Shown piece after piece: positions 23,962-35,457 of a DNA stretch of 64,000 nt. The position numbers and the translations under genes are program-made. Every line of letters begins with the position of its first letter. The stretch's first letter is position 1. The stretch is from Acestrorhynchus altus. Taxonomy: Eukaryota > Chordata > Actinopteri > Characiformes > Acestrorhynchidae. The stretch covers positions 5,885,148-5,949,147 of the forward strand of contig CM067522.1 in NCBI GenBank assembly GCA_034509495.1, in the 5' to 3' direction. Below the pieces are notes generated by a model. The model was not told where the DNA came from. It made no database searches and saw only the letters and a program-made list of their open reading frames with translations.

Positions 23962-25570
23962 TATTATTATTATCTTAGTATAGCTGTCTAAGCCAAATGT
24001 CTTCACTATTGAGTTCCAACTTTGAGACCTTTAAAACAGCAAAGTAACTAAACTGAAAATAAATGTTTATAGCTAATATCAGGAACTATCAACTGTTAAT
24101 CATTTTTAGGAACTGAAAAAATAGCAACTGGGCTGCTTTCAAGAGGAAATTCCATGAATGTTCAAACTTTTGGCAGAAATCATTAACATCGGTTTGTTGT
24201 AAAATGGTTAATTGTTCAAAATGACAGTTTTTATGTTTTTCAGTGGAGTTTACTACACAAATGTAGACATTATGTTTACTATCCAAAACCACTGGTTTAC
24301 CAACACTTTTTATTTGTAGTGTGAAAACAGAATTTGATGCTCCAGTGAAAATGGTGACCTGCAGACAGAGAGATAATGGCTACTTTAACAATAAGCACGT
24401 ATTTTGCTTGTTTTATTCCGCATGTACTGTTGACTAGTAGTGACCATGTGTGCCGTAATAAGGCTGTTTCAGTACAGCTTGGCTATAAAGAAAAGTTATC
24501 TGGAAGCTGTTCAGTGAAAACAACTTGGAAGTTGATGATGATTACGTACACCTGTTTCACAAGGAAACTATAAACTCACACAACATCTGCCTGGTCCATG
24601 GTTCATGGCTGTGGGAGGTGAAGTGGGAGTTTGGAAAAAAGGAGCCAGAAGAGTCGAGGGAGCAGTAAGAAGATCATTTTATTATTGCTTATAGAACTCT
24701 AATTTATAAAATCTGAATAGAAAATAAGCAACATGCCTCTGTACTTTGTTTTATTTTAAATTATTAATAATTTAAATTTTAAATTATTTTAAATAAAAGA
24801 AAATATGTCTACACCTATATACCTATATATATATTTTTTTTAACAAGTCACAATATATACCAGTCATCTTAAAGACAAAGAAAAAATCAAAATCAAAAAT
24901 CAAAGAAAAATCTTCACATAAAAATAAAATATGCTTGTCTTTGGTACATAAATAAACAAATACCATAAAAATAACTCAAATGCCATAAATAAAAAATTTT
25001 ACATTGTAGATTCTCACTGAAGGCATCAAAGCTATGAATGAACACATGTGGAGTTTTGAACTTAACAACAAAAGGTGAAATACCTGAAAACATGTTTTAT
25101 ATTCTAGCATAATAAAGCTAATATTAGTTGTTAGGCAGTTTCTAATATTATGTTGAAGAATAAATAAGGATTAAACCATAAATGAATCATTTTTAATGCT
25201 GGAATTCATTTCACATTTTAAAATGAACGTATACATTCTGGTTGTGTGTTCTGTACATTAGGTACATAACAAAAAATGATGAGAGTGCCCGCATTTATGT
25301 CATTTATGTCACAGCAGTCACAATATCATTTTCCTTTTCGCTCACAGCTTCTAGAATATGTGGCACTGCTTTCAGCCATATGGCAGTTTGACACTTCTCT
25401 CGTGTTGCATAACAGGGATGTGTGTAATCTGTTGTGTGTTCCCACAGAGTTCAAGCACCAAAACCATTCATTTCACAGGCAAGAAGAGAAACAGTAAATG
25501 GATTGTAGTCCTGAATCCAGTGGAGGCCAGAGATATTAGGAGATGGCAGAGTAGGCTGCTGGAGGTTGTC

Positions 25571-25574
<4 letters not shown>
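22021..25574. other. non-coding; candidate conserved block at 23130-23345; AT-palindromes
   Basis: No gene found. 23130-23345 is complex and repeat-free (CTTCTTAATCAAGACTCACC, CTTGATGATTAAGGAAGC) and may be conserved. 23926-23974 is (AAT)n passing into (ATT)n, a perfect self-complementary microsatellite. 24757-24800 is another AT-only palindrome-like tract. Confidence 0.45.
23926..23974. repeat. (AAT)n-(ATT)n palindromic microsatellite
   Basis: About thirteen AAT units followed by about five ATT units, so one side can pair with the other. Confidence 0.9.
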
Positions 25575-25609
<35 letters not shown>

Positions 25610-25621
25610 GTGTGTGTGTGT
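25575..25621. repeat. (GT)n microsatellite
   Basis: About 23 GT units with one GC interruption. Confidence 0.95.
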
Positions 25622-25744
25622 TTTGACAATATAAAATACAACCATAGAACCATAACCTTTGTATATGCCATGATTTAAATGTTATAATTTAAAATAAAGG
25701 TGCTACAAAAGGTTCATCGAGAGATGAACTATTTTATGTAAAAG

Positions 25745-26147
25745 TCACATAGATTATATGTCCAAATGATTGTGGACACCACTCTTAATGAGTGCATTTG
25801 TCTACTTTAATTTGCACACAAACGCCAAAAAGAAAGAAGTAATGACAAATGATTATTACTCTCTGGAGCAGATAGACATGATCCTATTGGTATCATGCCA
25901 AATGCCAGGGTTAGAGGGGTATGAAGCCCACCGGCAGTGCACTGTGAAACAGTGGGACTGTATTATCTGGAACAATAGGGGTCCGACAATACTTTTGGGA
26001 TGTTGTGCATGAGGTGAGGTGGTGATCATCCAAAATCCTGACCTCCCTAAAAGCTCTTGTCACTCTTGAGGACAATCAAATTCTCACAGCAATGCCACAA
26101 TCCATTCCTTGGACAGTAGGCACAGGCAACAAAAGCAGAACACACTT

Positions 26148-26149
<2 letters not shown>
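25745..26149 (+). mobile_element. non-autonomous Tc1-like element (family T copy)
   Basis: Starts near TTATATGTCCAAATGATTGTGGACACC, a decayed form of the terminus at 17046, and continues through AATGCCAGGGTTAGAGGGGT, CAGTGGGACTGTATTATCTGG and GGTGGTGATCATCCAAAATC. The transposase N-terminal half is missing, so the end joins almost directly to the 3' part. It runs into the (CA)n tract at 26150. Same group as 20600-20930 and 48105-48380. Confidence 0.65.

Positions 26150-26214
<65 letters not shown>
26150..26214. repeat. (CA)n microsatellite
   Basis: About 32 uninterrupted CA units, the longest CA tract in the window. Confidence 0.97.
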
Positions 26215-26216
<2 letters not shown>

Positions 26217-26299
26217 AACAACAATAACAAACAAACAAACAAAAACAATTTTGTATAAAACAATATATGAGCAGTTTAATGTGTGTTATAGTACATGTG

Positions 26300-27140
26300 T
26301 GAAGTGTATCTCTTCTTCATATCTCAGGATCAGAGTAACCTACAGATACGATCATTGTATGATTCATTTTTAGTGAGTAATTAATCTTGGAAAACAGCTG
26401 AAATCCATTGGTTTCCAAGTGAATTAAAACCCAGTTTAAATGTCAAAGGTGTCTTCCAGTGCATGTGTATGTAAAGATATAAACAAACATGCACATAGAC
26501 CCACTGTCCTATCACACAGGAGCATTTGTCCTTCACATTTAACCCATCAATGCAGCAAAACACAGCCACACATACAACACACTGGTGAAACACACTAGAA
26601 GGCAGTGAGCACACTTGCCCAGAGTGGTGCTTTGTTCACCTGTATATGTTTAATCTGCATGCAGATTCTGACTCAGTGAGAGGGGAAGGCTGAGGACATC
26701 AGTGTCCAGAGAAAGCATAATACTGATACATGCATATATTCATACATAAAAAAACACCATTATAAAGTGAATTCAATTAGGGTTTATTTCTTTATTTGGG
26801 CCACATATTTATTATTGTAAATATCCTTGTCAATCTAATAATTTCTGAGATGTAAAGTGTTTTTAGTCCTTATAAAATAAAAAAATAAAAAATAAAAAAA
26901 ACACAAAAAAAGATTGTAGGCACAGAAAATTTATACAATAAATTCATTCAAATATTTAAATTCCCTTAATTGTTACATCGCAAATTACGACAAATTTGAG
27001 TAGCCTATGGTCACTATCTGTGATGTGTGACTGTCCTATAAATACTTTTCTAACGTTTTGGTGAAAAACAGTATGTCAAACTACCACACAATCAAAAATA
27101 ACTTTTTGAGAGCAGTAAAAGGCCTACTTACACAGTTCAT
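26300..27140 (+). mobile_element. unassigned dispersed repeat, family U copy A
   Basis: Aligns by eye with 36660-37480 (same strand) and 57640-58150 (opposite strand). Shared blocks include AGAGTAAC(C/T)TACAGA, CATTGTRTGATT, CATAATACTGATAC, and near the far end GACAAATTTGAGTAGCCT. A SINE at about 26462-26640 interrupts this copy. No coding capacity is seen. I do not recognise the family. Boundaries are approximate because no clear termini or target duplications could be fixed. Confidence 0.6.
26462..26640 (-). mobile_element. tRNA-derived SINE fragment (type V) inserted in family U
   Basis: Complement of the type seen at 62145-62391: shares CCTTCACATTTAACCCATC, CACACTGGTGAAACACACTAG and AGGCAGTGAGCACAC. 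The tRNA-like head is missing, so the insertion is partial. The surrounding family U sequence resumes at 26641, as comparison with copy B shows. Confidence 0.65.
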
Positions 27141-27286
27141 TTATGATCTGTTAGGTAAAGGAAGGGGATTTAGGTTTGTGAAAGGCCATGAAACACCCAC
27201 ATGTATTCAATTTGTCCTTTTACAAGGCATTTTTATACAGGCATTAAAGAGACTTTATGAGCACCTCAGGTCTTTGGCACTGATGT

Positions 27287-27340
27287 GGTGACCCCCACCA
27301 CCCCACCCCACCCCCACCACCCCACCCCACCCCACCCCTG
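27287..27340. repeat. C-rich CCCCACCCCA tract
   Basis: About 50 bases of irregular CCCCAC units. The opposite strand is G-rich with runs of four to five G and could form a quadruplex. Confidence 0.85.
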
Positions 27341-27817
27341 TTCAGAACATCTTTCCAGTTTGTCAAATCACTTAGTGCTGGGAAATGAAAAGGTAAATCA
27401 TGGCATAGACATACCTGACGCATGCTGTCGAATGTTTGTCAAGAGTGGAATCATTATCCTGACCTTCTTCATCTTGGCGTGATCTTGTCGTCTCATCAGC
27501 ATGAGTACAACTTTGAGGAGTCCATTTCAGGACTTGGCTTTGCTCAATGGGAATTCATGGCACTCATTCAGCCCTTCCTTTTACCTCTCCTAGTCTTCCC
27601 CCTTTCAGTGAGGAAGATCCATTTGCTATACTTTTAGAATATAATTACATAATTACCGAGATGAATCCTGAAAATTAGGTCCAGGCTAATAATGTTTAAG
27701 CTGCATTACTAATACTAACGCTGAAATGTATGTGTGTGTCTGTCCCATAGCTAGAGATGTTGTGTGATTCTTGCTTTGCACCCAGTGATTCCAGTTAGAC
27801 TTCAAACCCACTGTAAC
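27341..27817. other. non-coding, no clear feature
   Basis: Unique DNA between the C-rich tract and a SINE fragment. Confidence 0.5.
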
Positions 27818-27951
27818 CATCCATTTTCTGAACCGCAAAGAACATGCAAACATGCAAACTCCACACAAGCTTCCCAGGTCTTACATCGAGAGTTGGACCC
27901 AGAGTCCTTCTTGCTATGAAGAAACAGCGCTATCACTGCACCACCATATTT
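27818..27951 (-). mobile_element. DANA-type SINE fragment
   Basis: On the minus strand it reads GTGGTGCAGTGATAGCGCTG, then TAGCAAGAAGGACTCTGGGT, then GTGGAGTTTGCATGTT. This is the tRNA-like head and beginning of the body found in the complete copy at 40629-41040. Internal promoter boxes are recognisable but mutated. The 3' body and tail are missing. Confidence 0.75.
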
Positions 27952-28126
27952 AACTGTAACCATGAATATTTTTAATAGTTTTACTGTGTCAGCAAATCCT
28001 CCAAAGTTTGTTGAATCTGCATCTGCATTGAAAGTGACCTACAGTCCAAGGAAACTGACTGTATACTGACTGTAAACTGACTGACATACTCTTTATTTTA
28101 TTATACCACAATAATAAGTATTTGGA

Positions 28127-28157
28127 AAAACAAACAAACAAACAAACAAACAAAAAA
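28127..28157. repeat. (CAAA)n microsatellite
   Basis: About seven CAAA units. Confidence 0.9.
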
Positions 28158-28239
28158 ACACACACACCTATTTGTTTTTACCTATCACATCTCAAGCTTA
28201 CAAGTAGGCACACATTTGACACATTTTTTTGATATATGT

Positions 28240-28480
28240 TTTGGGAAAACCCTCTCTGGACAGATGAAGACTGGAAAAACGTACCCTGGTCTGCTGAATC
28301 TTGATTTGCTGGGGCACACAGATGGTAGGGTCAAGGTGGCACTAACGGCTTGAATCCATAGGCCCGGCCTGGCTAGTGTCAACTGTCCAGGTTGTTGGAG
28401 GTGGTGTAACGGCTGCTTCCAGCATGATAATGCACCCACGTCACAAAACAAATATTACTTCAAACTGGTTTCACGCACAT
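28240..28480 (+). pseudogene. Tc1-like transposase fragment
   Basis: Plus-strand wording CTGGTCTGCTGAATCTTGAT (first Asp, WS-D-ES region, here altered), CACACAGATGGTAGGGTCA, CCAGCATGATAATGCACCC (second Asp, QHDNAP region) and CTGGTTTCACGCACATGAAA. A segment between the two is shortened. Closest relative in this window is 43960-44345. Too short and mutated for function. Confidence 0.75.
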
Positions 28481-28569
28481 GAAAATGAATTAAAGTGTAA
28501 CAGAATAATGCATTAGGAGGAAAAAATCATTTAATGGTCAAATGGTTCTTTGAAACCTGATTACCAACC

Positions 28570-28656
28570 AAACAGGAGTTTTCCTTGGCACTGTCGCCAT
28601 TTGGCTTGCTCACTAGGGGATCTGTCAGCTATACTTTGTTCCTGTTTTAACCTTTT

Positions 28657-28687
<31 letters not shown>

Positions 28688-28764
28688 TTTTATTTCTGTG
28701 AAGCTGCTCTGTGACAGCACAGTTGTTAAGAGCACTATAAAAATAAATTTTGATTGATTTATTT
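28570..28764 (+). mobile_element. retroposon 3' tail with (TTTA)n
   Basis: Reads AGTTTTCCTTGGCACTGTCG, GGCTTGCTCACTAGGG, then (TTTA)n at 28657-28694, then GTGAAGCTGCTCTGTGACA and AAATTTTGATTGATT. The same order of phrases is at 45306-45550. In fishes this ending is common to many 5'-truncated insertions; the LINE or SINE family is not certain. Confidence 0.65.
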
Positions 28765-28785
28765 TTTTTATTTATATATATATTT

Positions 28786-28836
<51 letters not shown>
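28786..28836. repeat. (CA)n-(AT)n compound microsatellite
   Basis: A short CA run passes into about nineteen AT units. Confidence 0.93.
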
Positions 28837-28838
<2 letters not shown>

Positions 28839-29779
28839 ATATAAAATAACACTTTTGTTTTTGTTAATGATCCTCTAAAGCTTATTTTTCATTATAGTCT
28901 TTAACTAAACTGAACAAAAGTCCTTTCCTCCATGTCCTAAAAGCAACCTGCAGTAATCCCCCCCTCTGTATGATGCATCCACACATAGTCAAGCTCAAAT
29001 AAGAGATAAGCTTTTGTTAGATCAGTATATTTTTCTTTATGATTTCCCACCAAATGTGATCATTTCTTTTTCACACTGGCACATCTGTTAACTGATCTGT
29101 AGTAATAATGAAACAAAATTCCTATTACAGCATAAATAGCCAATGACCTTTTTCTATTCTGGCTGCAAAGTGAAGGTTCAGCATTTTGAAAATGCAACTA
29201 ATATAAGCCTTATAATGGACAATGCTTTCTTGTCCACCAGACTGAAATGTTCCATCTGATACTGGTGAAAACAATAAGTACAATAATAATTGGCACTCTT
29301 TTTTGAGAGCAGCCACATTTTTATTCCTTGCAGTGTAATTGCCTCCTGTGGGATAATTTGTAATCATTAAGCAATAGTCGATCAGGCATTTGTGCACAGT
29401 GCAGCAAGGCATACGCCACAACAACAGTCTGGGTGTTAGCATAAAGGCCAGCATATAAATTTGTAAAATCCCCATAACACAAAGGACCCATTTTTAAAAC
29501 TTAAAATGAAAGTAGAAAGGGAAATGGTTCTGAAATGATTCTGATTTGCCAGAGCTTTGCTTTTGGAGCTGTATGACACACATACTTAGCACAACCTTAT
29601 TTCTTTATAAAAAGAAATACGATCCTGTTGAAATGTGTTTATCCAGAGTGATTTTGTATTGAAACATGCAATGAATGGTTAGACAGTGACATTTAAAATG
29701 AACATTTCTTCAAAATGCCTGACAGTCACCCAAATAAAATAAGCATATATTAGTATTATCCCTTTTCAGAACGTTTATA
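28837..29779. other. non-coding, no clear feature
   Basis: Unique AT-rich DNA. A 116-codon minus-strand open frame at 29475-29125 resembles no protein I know. Confidence 0.5.
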
Positions 29780-30014
29780 AAAAACCACCACCACCATGTC
29801 AGTGTCACTGCAGTGCAGAGAATAATTCACCACCCAAATAATAACTGCTCTTGTGATGTCCTGACCACTGAGGAAGGCTAAGAAAGTGTTCAGAGATAAA
29901 GGCAGACTTCAGTCTGTAATTATAGAACTACAAAGTGCTCCTCTATGTTACGTGAAGCTGATAAATTAGAAAATGGAGTGCTGAAACAAGGAGGTGGTGT
30001 TTACGTTTTGATGT
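29780..30014 (+). mobile_element. non-autonomous DNA element fragment, family D copy 1
   Basis: Contains ACCACCACCATGTCAGTGTC, CACTGCAGTGC, CACCACCCAAATAATAACTG, CTGTAATTATAGAACTACAA and ACAAGGAGGTGGTGTT in that order. I know this wording from an abundant otophysan fish repeat whose full copies end in a short inverted terminus. The same family lies inverted at 61945-62590. Confidence 0.65.
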
Positions 30015-30130
30015 TTCATGCACCCTAACCTTATGCTTATCTTAAAAACCTGAGAACTTAAATAAAAATAATTACAATATTTGAAATGACAGTACTGGAA
30101 TTCTACTCAAATGATTATTTTCCATAAAGA

Positions 30131-30175
30131 ATAAACAAACAAACAAACAAACAAACAAACAAATAAATAAATAAA
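30131..30175. repeat. (CAAA)n-(TAAA)n microsatellite
   Basis: About seven CAAA units followed by about four TAAA units. Confidence 0.93.
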
Positions 30176-31379
30176 TGATGATATAAACAAACAGGAAATT
30201 CTGCTTTTCAGTTATTATTGAATAAAACAACCCTTAAATAGTTTTGAATACAAGAATATATTTTCTTACTTAATGTCGGTATATAGTTAACTAAGGCTTC
30301 AGCGAAGTCTAAAATTTTACATGTATTCTTTTAATGTTAATTAATTTAGCAAGATTGTAATTTTCATTTTGGATCTTTTCTAGTAGTGCTTTAAGTGGTG
30401 TAAGCCACAGCGAGGTTTTGATTACTGACTACATATTACGTATAAGGCGATGTTTTAGCCATGAAAGTATCACCTGTTATCATCTCTCTTCAATAATGTA
30501 CTTTGTAATCTAATACTGAGTATTTGCTCTGGTGTAACCAGTTTATTTATACTGCTCTCCAGGGATTATATCTGTAAAAAACATTAGCATTTAGATGTGC
30601 TCTAACAACACAAGTGCAGATTGCTTGATGCACACTGGAAATTCAACATTATTATGGGACTGAACTTTAATTCAGAGGGCCATCCTTGGAACCACGACAG
30701 TGTGACGGATTTGATGCCCGCTGACTTGAACCAGAAGCTACATGTTCTGCCTTCTGTCACACACCTGCTGTCAAACACAGTAGAGCAGGACTAGAAGTCA
30801 AGAAGATATTAACATCCACAGAAATGACAACTGCAAATACATGGCAAACAAACATGATAAAGCAGAATAGAACTGATATGAATAGAATAATCTAAAATCA
30901 ATGTTTACAGCTTTGAGAATTATTTATAGCTTTTTGAGTTATTTTTGGCAGCATACTGATGTAGCCCTACATAATCTTCAGAACCCTATGCCAATTTTTG
31001 GGATGTTTTTGTAGTTTGACATACTTTTATCAACCAGAAAATAGAAATGTTTTTATAGGACACACTCATACAAGCATTTGATATTTTCAGGAGATCCTGC
31101 TTCTCACATTTGTTGGATTTACATATTTGTATGAATTTGACCCTGTTTTGGGTCAAAAAATACAATGAATTTATTTATTACACTTATATCTCAGAGGTCA
31201 TGTTGGAAACTGTTTATGCAGTATGAGTATTTTCGAGCCAAAAATATTATTATATTGATGCGTTAATTGTAATGAATAAATTGATTAAGATCAAGAGTTT
31301 CTACTGATTTTTACTTTCCATATTACCCACCTGTGGTCTGGATGAAGCACACAATATGTGAAATGAATTAAACTTAATT
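30176..31379. other. non-coding, no clear feature
   Basis: Unique AT-rich DNA. Nothing recognised. Confidence 0.5.
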
Positions 31380-31508
31380 TAAAAATGTAACAAAAGGAAT
31401 GTAGACAAATAAACTTAGTAAAAGTAAAAGTAACTTCTCACAAATATACTTGAGTAAGTTACTTAAGTACATGTAACAGTACATTTACTCTGTTACTACC
31501 CACCACTA
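31380..31508 (-). mobile_element. possible hAT-like element end
   Basis: On the minus strand this begins TAGTGGTGGGTAGTAACAGA and goes on with AAGTAACTTACTCAAGTA and TTACTTTTACTTTTAC. Fish hAT-type repeats often begin CAGTGGTGGGTAGTAAC, so this may be such a terminus. Only one end is seen and the assignment is tentative. Confidence 0.4.
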
Positions 31509-31628
31509 AGTAAAAATATAAAAGTAGAATCATTTTTTTAATGATTTTCATTTTTTTTAATGAAAATTCATTGAGTATGAACACTTGTTATTGCAGCATC
31601 ATCTGCAAAATCATACAACTTAAGATTT
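31472..31628 (+). repeat. inverted duplication, left arm
   Basis: 157 bases that recur in reverse complement at 32905-33062 with two substitutions and a one-base difference in a T run. The arm spans the end of the hAT-like sequence plus about 120 bases of its flank. The arms are about 1.28 kb apart. Confidence 0.92.
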
Positions 31629-31815
31629 CAACCTGCTTTTTATAGCAAAAACTAACAATTAACAGTTTATCAGTTTCATATTCAGGTTATCGATGGTAAA
31701 CCTCTCTGCCTGAATGTCCTGAACATGTGATCAACACTAACAGTCTGTTCTTGTCTTTTTAGTTAGACATTCTTTTTCACAAATGTACTTATTAAACATG
31801 AAAGTCTGTTTTAGT

Positions 31816-31845
31816 ATTTGTTTGTTTGTTTGTTTGTTTGTTTTT
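31816..31845. repeat. (TTTG)n microsatellite
   Basis: About seven TTTG units. Confidence 0.9.
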
Positions 31846-32191
31846 CATTTGGCATCATAGTTAAAAAATCAAAGCCATTTTTAAACTCAAAAAATAAAAA
31901 TGTCACCCGTTTGATATCATCAACCCTCTTCTCCCTTTTCACTCCGTATTGAAGGTTCTTAGATTACTAACAGCAGTGTGTGTGATTGACTCCACCCCAT
32001 GCCATGACAATGATACAGTACTATGCAAACAACACAGAAGGTTGGATTATATGATTTAAATATAATTTGGAGATTTGGAAATAAATTATGTTAAAAATGG
32101 GTTTGTGGAGTCACTTGAGTCTTAAAGCCCAAGACTGATTCCAAGTCCAAGTGAAGTCAAAGGTGTGTGACTCCAGTTCATTTAACGATGT

Positions 32192-32194
32192 CAA

Positions 32195-32237
<43 letters not shown>

Positions 32238-32240
32238 ATA
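32192..32240. repeat. (AAAT)n microsatellite
   Basis: About twelve AAAT units immediately upstream of the L2 fragment. Confidence 0.93.
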
Positions 32241-32289
32241 CACTTTTAGATATGAGACAGTGTAAAGGAGAGAGGTGGCTGATCTTGAA

Positions 32290-32880
32290 GACCTTCAGGT
32301 TTGTTGGCATTCACATCTCACCTGGTCTCTAATCATCATGAAGTCCCAGCAGTGACTGTACATCCTTAGAAGGTTGATGAAATTTTGCATGGCAGCCAAA
32401 GTTTGCAGCAACTTGTTCAGATTTACAGTCTGGAGTGTCCTCATGAGCTCCATCATCATGTTGTATGGTAACTGCACTATTCAGGATAGGAAGGCCCTCC
32501 AGAGGGTGATTAAAATCGCACAGTCCATCTCAGGAGCAGCCTCCCCTCACTGCAGGACGTCTACCACACCAGGGCCTCTAGGAGAGCACTCAGCATTATC
32601 AGGGACAGCACAAACCCCCAGCCTCTTCACACTCCTACCATCAGGCCAACACCACAGGAGTGTGAAGTCCAGGACACACACACACAAACACACACACACA
32701 CACACAAATTTTACAGTGCCGACAGGAAATAGTGGTGCATAGTGAACTTGACAATATTCTTTATATAATACTGTACATGCAACTTTACTTTTTTGGACCT
32801 AGTGTAACTGTGTATATTCATACCTAATAGGTTGAATGTTGAGAACAAGCAAAGTAAGAATTTCAGTGTACACATACAAT
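32290..32880 (+). mobile_element. L2-like LINE 3' fragment
   Basis: 5'-truncated LINE with the C-terminal end of ORF2 followed by a short 3' untranslated part ending near CAAAGTAAGAATTTCAGTGT. A (CA)n tract at 32673-32707 lies at the end of the coding part. The fragment ends just before the right arm of the inverted duplication, so it lies within the spacer. Confidence 0.78.
32374..32672 (+). pseudogene. C-terminus of L2-like ORF2
   Basis: One frame reads on from LMSSIIMLYGNCTIQDRKAL and VIKIAQSISGA to PSLFTLLPSGQHHRSVKSRT. The pattern (YGNCT-QDRKALQRV-K-AQ-I-G and LFTLLPSG-R-RS-KSRT) is the C-terminal end of L2-type ORF2, past the reverse transcriptase. The frame stays open across this piece, but the catalytic domains are absent. 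Confidence 0.8.
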
Positions 32881-32904
32881 AGGTTTGTACACTTATGCAC
32901 ACAC

Positions 32905-33062
32905 AAATCTTAAGTTGTATGATTTTGCAGATGATGCTGCAGTAACAAGTGTTCATACTCAATGAATTTTCATTAAAAAAAAATGAAAATCATTAAAAAA
33001 ATGATTCTACTTTTATACTTTTACTTAGTGGTGGGTAGTAACAGAGTAAATGTACTGTTACA
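32905..33062 (-). repeat. inverted duplication, right arm
   Basis: Reverse complement of 31472-31628, about 98% identical. The outward-facing part, from about 33020, reads TAGTGGTGGGTAGTAACAG; beyond 33062 the two flanks no longer match. Confidence 0.92.
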
Positions 33063-35325
33063 AGTGTTTACTGTGCACATGAAAATAAAATTCATGAGCC
33101 TTGTTTGTACCTAGCCATCAGGGATTGTGTATTATAGCTTCAATTTAACTTTTATATCTCATATGTGAGCTCAAGGTTTTGGTATTTTCTGAGTAGACAG
33201 CAAAGGGATTGTATAAATCACTTTGAATAGCACTGCTAAATGACAAATGAAAATCTGACCTTCTGGATGACTGCAGTACAGTAGAGCACGATTGGTCAAG
33301 GAGTGGTACATATGCCTGTACATGTGACATAAAAATTCCCAGCAGCAAATAAAGGACTTGCAGTCAAGTTTGAAGAGGGCATAAACAAGCACACAGCATG
33401 ATGAACTGCATGAACATGACTCAAAACTACTAAAAGTTACTTATGTAACATAATGTAATGTACTTACGTAACACAGACTAATGTAGTACAGATTTGATCC
33501 AGTAAAATAGCTCATTAGAAAAAAAAGCACAAATGTTCCTGGTGTAGATGGATGATACAGCCACTAATGTGAATTTAAGCTTCAACCACAACGAAGAGCT
33601 TATGGTCTGGTAATTGCTATGCAGCTTTTTAAAGAGGCCAGTGGATCTGTCAGGTCTCAAGTGATGTGAATTTAAAATACTTTTTCCCCTTCCACTCTAT
33701 ATCTCTAAAATAACAGTAAAATAACTGCAAAAGCAATTTTCACTGCTGTCTCTGTAGATACTGCTATCACTTCTTTCAAGTTCAGAGAATGTCAAAGTTT
33801 CATCAGTTAGGAGATAACCGCTCTAAGCATTTAGGACTCTTTGTAAATCGACAATTTCTTTCATATAGAAACAAGGCTGGCTAGGTCAGACATTGCAGAG
33901 ACATTTATCTGTATGTTCATGAACTGACACTTGTAATGCATGTAGGTGTGAGATCTCTAATCTCGAGAAAAATGAATGTATTTACAAAATGAGCCAAACA
34001 TCCTCTTTGGTTCATCCATCTCAAGGTGAGGGTAAAGATTACGTTTTGGGTTGAGGTTTGGATTGGGATTTGGGCTAGGATGAGGGTTATGATTAGGTGT
34101 TCCATTGACTTTGTTGTCTCCTGGGTTAGTAAATCCATACACATAAATATCTTCAAATTAATATAATTGGAACTTTATACTCATCGCGTCCCCAAACAGC
34201 AATCAGTTGTGAAGCTCGAGCTGCCAAAAATATCAGTTAATTGTCAATCTTGCACCATATGTGATCAGTTACCATTTAAAAATGCCAGCTACTTTTTACA
34301 TTGTGTGGGAAGTCATGATGAATAGACCCAAAGAAACAAACGTAACTGTAGAATTCTAACATCTATTTCTCACTTTTTGACTTTTTGTCCATTTTCATTC
34401 ATTTTATAATGGAACAATAAACATGATCCAACAATGAATATTTATTTCATTCACTTCTCCTGAGAAGATCCAATTTTGGATTAAATGCTGCTATTTTGGA
34501 GATTAACACAGCTTTTGTTACATCAGTCCAAGAAGAAAGCTGTCTAGACCATACAGTCATACACACTCATACACTGTTCCTGCTTTAAAAATGAATGAAA
34601 CATGAAACCACAATCTCACCAAAATGTATCAACAAAACAGCAGTCATTACAACCCAAGTCCCATTTTCTAGACTATGTCATATGAAAGTATTACCTCACA
34701 GTGGTTACAGTGGCGGCCACCTCAGCCATTATTATCAAAGCATTAGCCTGAGGCGGGAGCACTCTTGCAGCTCTGGTCTTCTGTAAACCATGAATAAAGC
34801 TGATGCTAATGTGCTGGCGAGGGGTCCAGAGCGTGGCTGATCCTGCTCTGCGTGTCCCTCACTGGGGCTCTGGGAAACACTTGAAAAGCCCTGGCTCTCC
34901 CCCCTCTTCCCTGTCACTAGCAGACTCACCTTCAGATGACCTGTCCCCGCAAGCAGAGGGATTTTTCACACATGCAAAAAGTGCTGCGAATGTGTAACTA
35001 AGTTTGGACCTGGAGGGCTTACCCAGCGATCAAATGAGGAATTCCTGTGCTGTGCAAATTTTGCAGATTGTGTCATTTAGTCAGACTGGCCTCAAACCTC
35101 AAAACAAAATGTGCTGTAACCTCTTCACACAGCCTACGCCAAAGGCACTGACCTGTAACAAGTTTAATATGTTGTGTGGCAAACAATGGTGACCTATGCT
35201 AATTGTGTATGGCCTGTGTGGTTGTGTTGGGAGGTGTAATGTCACTGTGTGCACTGTAGCTCTTCGGCTATTTAACATGCTCTTTAGCTGCAGGACAGTG
35301 TCCAGTCATTGCTTCTTTTCTTTTC
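33063..35325. other. non-coding; candidate conserved block near 34690-35000
   Basis: No gene recognised. 34690-35000 has clearly higher GC than its surroundings (GCGGCCACCTC, GGGCTCTGGG, CTGTCCCCGC) without repeat character, and could be regulatory. 34030-34110 is a degenerate G-rich hexamer patch. The rest is unremarkable. Confidence 0.45.
34030..34110. repeat. degenerate GGGTTW/GGATTW hexamer patch
   Basis: Runs such as TTTTGGGTTGAGGTTTGGAT, GGGATTTGGGCTAGGATGAG and GGGTTATGATTAGG resemble decayed TTAGGG-like hexamers. No perfect telomeric units are present. Confidence 0.5.
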
Positions 35326-35442
<117 letters not shown>

Positions 35443-35457
35443 GTTCATGCAGTCTGC

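Noticed and set aside
29125..29475. 116-codon minus-strand open frame
   Set aside because: No recognisable domain, cysteine-rich by chance, and no supporting context.
34030..34110. Interstitial telomere array
   Set aside because: No intact TTAGGG tandem units; only loosely similar G-rich hexamers.
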